A stretch of 64,000 nt of DNA from Ehretia macrophylla (Eukaryota; Streptophyta; Magnoliopsida; Boraginales; Ehretiaceae), in assembly GCA_037974665.1 (NCBI GenBank), contig CM075765.1:3539501-3603500 (forward strand), in the 5' to 3' direction. The notes beneath the pieces were generated by a model that saw nothing but the letters and a program-made list of their open reading frames with translations, was not told the DNA's origin and ran no database searches. Below, piece by piece: positions 62,200 through 64,000 of the stretch (positions are counted from its first letter, which is position 1; each line of letters begins with the position of its first letter). The translations under genes and the position numbers were made by a program.

Positions 62200-63900
62200 G
62201 GACCTAGCTATGACATATTCATGGCTAAGATAAGTGGGTTAACTACATCAGATGTGGTCGTTTTTCCGCAATAACATATCACAATATTCTTATAGGCTAC
62301 ATATACAATATATGAAAATAGAAATACCTTTCCAAATGTTTGGACATACTGTGAGACCCTGGTTCCTTTAGCTTGTGCAATAGCTCCATTATAGTCGTAA
62401 CACAAAAGCATGACAACTAAATGATATGAACCATTATCATCTTGTATGATCAGCTTGATCCAAACAAATTCTTTTGTAACTTCACAAAAGATATAATATA
62501 TATAATGGGACATACAGTTGATTCAGAATCTTTCTAACTAACTGTGTTCCCACTAAACATGAATCCCAAAAAAGACATTTTATTATTAGTTCCAGATCAA
62601 AATCTAAACTGCTAAATCCGTCACCACGGATTTTATCTTCTCCATAGAATATATTTCAAGTGCTTCAGAAGTACTTTTAAATATATGCAAATATTATCCA
62701 ACATTCTTTATTAGGATAGGATTGACATTCATTCATAACACTTTACAATTTGTGCAATGTCAAACGTTGTACTTAGCAACTTATGAAGTCATATATTACT
62801 CAAGCATATGATGATTTCATCCCAGGCTTGCTATGCTGCTGGAGTTTCTCAAAAATCATTCGTCGGAGATGGATTCATTGTCCCAAGGACAATAATTCCT
62901 TTCTTTGATTTCTTTTCGAAAACCCATCTTGAATACCTTCAAGATCACTCTAGGTACAATCTTTGGAATATGTTAAGTAATTTCCTCGTACTATCACTAT
63001 AGCTACGAATTCCCGAGATACTAATAACATCTTCCAAGAATGGAGAACATTTAATATGACTAGACTTTAACTGACATCACATCACTTATATCATCAACTA
63101 TGATATACAAGTCATCAACATACAGATTGAAAATAGTGGTTGCGTTCCTACTAACTCTGATGCAAACACAAGATTCAACCAAGTAATCATTATCTCAAAG
63201 ACACAAACCACTTTTGTGCATCCAATAGAAGATATCCCCATATCCCTCAATGGATGAGATATACTACTAGATTTGCAAAGTTCTTGTATGATGACATTTC
63301 AGACCGAATTGAATAGATTAGGTTTAGGTAATTTTTTGACTTAGAAGACACTTCCTCAATTTCTATTTAGTTAGAATGCATCAACCTTCTTGAACAAAAC
63401 CTTTTCGCCAAGAATGATCACAATCTAACAAATCAATAGAACTTGGTCATACAATAGAAATTATATCCTTTAAAACAAGGACATAGCACGAAATTACCTT
63501 TCAACCCCAAACTCCTACTTGTCCTTTAAAACTTTTCAATAAAAGTAGGACAATCCAAGTATTACCTCCTTTAATATTTGGTTGCTATCCAACTCTTATC
63601 ACATATAAAGTTCTAGCAAAGGTAGGAATTTAACTATTCAATAAAAGAAGTAAGGCAAGTACAACCCACAAGTAAATAGTATGATTAGTCCAACTAATCA
63701 ACTTTTGCACAAAACATAATTTCTTCACTAGAAATTCTTGTTTAACTGTGGTGCATCGGGTATTGTTAATTACAATACTATACCGAAAAATTGAGATACT
63801 TTTCCAAATAGTACTCAAGTATTTTAGAATCATGATCATATCATAATGCAATAATACCTTTTCTTATATGGTTTCTCTCCTTTAGTCTAATGCTCTTTGA
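62200..63900 (-). pseudogene. decayed copia pol: RT and RNase H fragments
   Basis: In minus-strand order: an RT stretch SRNATTIFNLYVDDLYIIV with the copia catalytic YVDD at 63111-63122; a downstream stretch around FEKKSKKGIIVLG (about 62890-62930) like the SKKG..P...G region of copia RT; and an RNase H piece at about 62208-62513 with TKEFVWIKLIIQ and CYDYNGAIAQAKGTR (family consensus is CDN.GAI.LAK/AQAK). Stops and frame shifts separate them. The element continues beyond base 64000, where gag, integrase and the 5' LTR would be expected. The region 63200-63900 has only weak traces. Confidence 0.8.
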
Positions 63901-64000
63901 ATCATTCAAAAACTTTAGACATGTTCTTCAACAAGAACACATAACCTTTCTATGACAATCATTAGTGAGGTTATATAAAGGAGAAAACACAGTTGAAACT

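Noticed and set aside
1-64000. tRNA or rRNA genes
   Set aside because: No cloverleaf with A and B boxes or rRNA core was recognised by eye; the tRNA-Met-like 12-mers are primer-binding sites only.

Overview
The window is eukaryotic nuclear DNA from a flowering plant, most likely a eudicot. It is AT-rich, has a spliced plant-type cytochrome P450 gene with a plant intron, and is otherwise dominated by LTR retrotransposons (Ty3/gypsy Tekay/Del-like and Ty1/copia), several primed by initiator tRNA-Met. The P450 belongs to the CYP76 family, which is prominent in asterids for monoterpene and iridoid oxidation, but the sequence alone does not fix the species.

Region by region. (1) 1-6050: one apparently intact gene, a two-exon CYP76-type P450 at 3193-5378. 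An imperfect inverted-repeat element (589-1423) lies upstream, and another (5518-6045) begins immediately after its AATAAA signal. A long AAT/AAC microsatellite is at 298-464. (2) 6046-13317 and 51156-51892: remains of an old Athila/Tat-like LTR or leader and of a decayed ORF resembling the 'putative gypsy type transposon' domain. (3) 13318-51150: one 37.8-kb retrotransposon, K, on the minus strand. Its two LTRs can be recovered by subtracting later insertions (about 3885 and 3865 bp; perfect TSD GAAAG). Its 3' LTR holds element E (16707-30831), which itself holds solo LTRs F, C and G; the same LTR also holds solo LTR H. K's shrunken internal region holds L (34276-44048), an almost complete Tekay-like element with TSD TCCAT. 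K's 5' LTR holds solo LTR D. (4) 51893-64000: the 5' LTR and primer site of a copia-like element N (interrupted by solo LTR B), a copia-type LTR I, and the 3' LTR J plus decayed pol of a reverse-strand copia element that runs off the right edge.

How the parts relate. The elements are parasitic layers, not a pathway. Insertion order can be read from target-site duplications: Tat-like host, then K, then E, L, H and D, then F, C and G inside E. Eight insertions have been reduced to single LTRs, K and E have lost most of pol, and only L keeps a nearly full set of domains, broken by stops that fit C-to-T decay. The only gene likely to make a host protein is the P450. The most unusual pattern is a shared layout inside the LTRs of otherwise divergent gypsy families: a CTCACTGAG-type block, then a splice-acceptor-like CAG, then a short reading frame that is acidic in several of the families.
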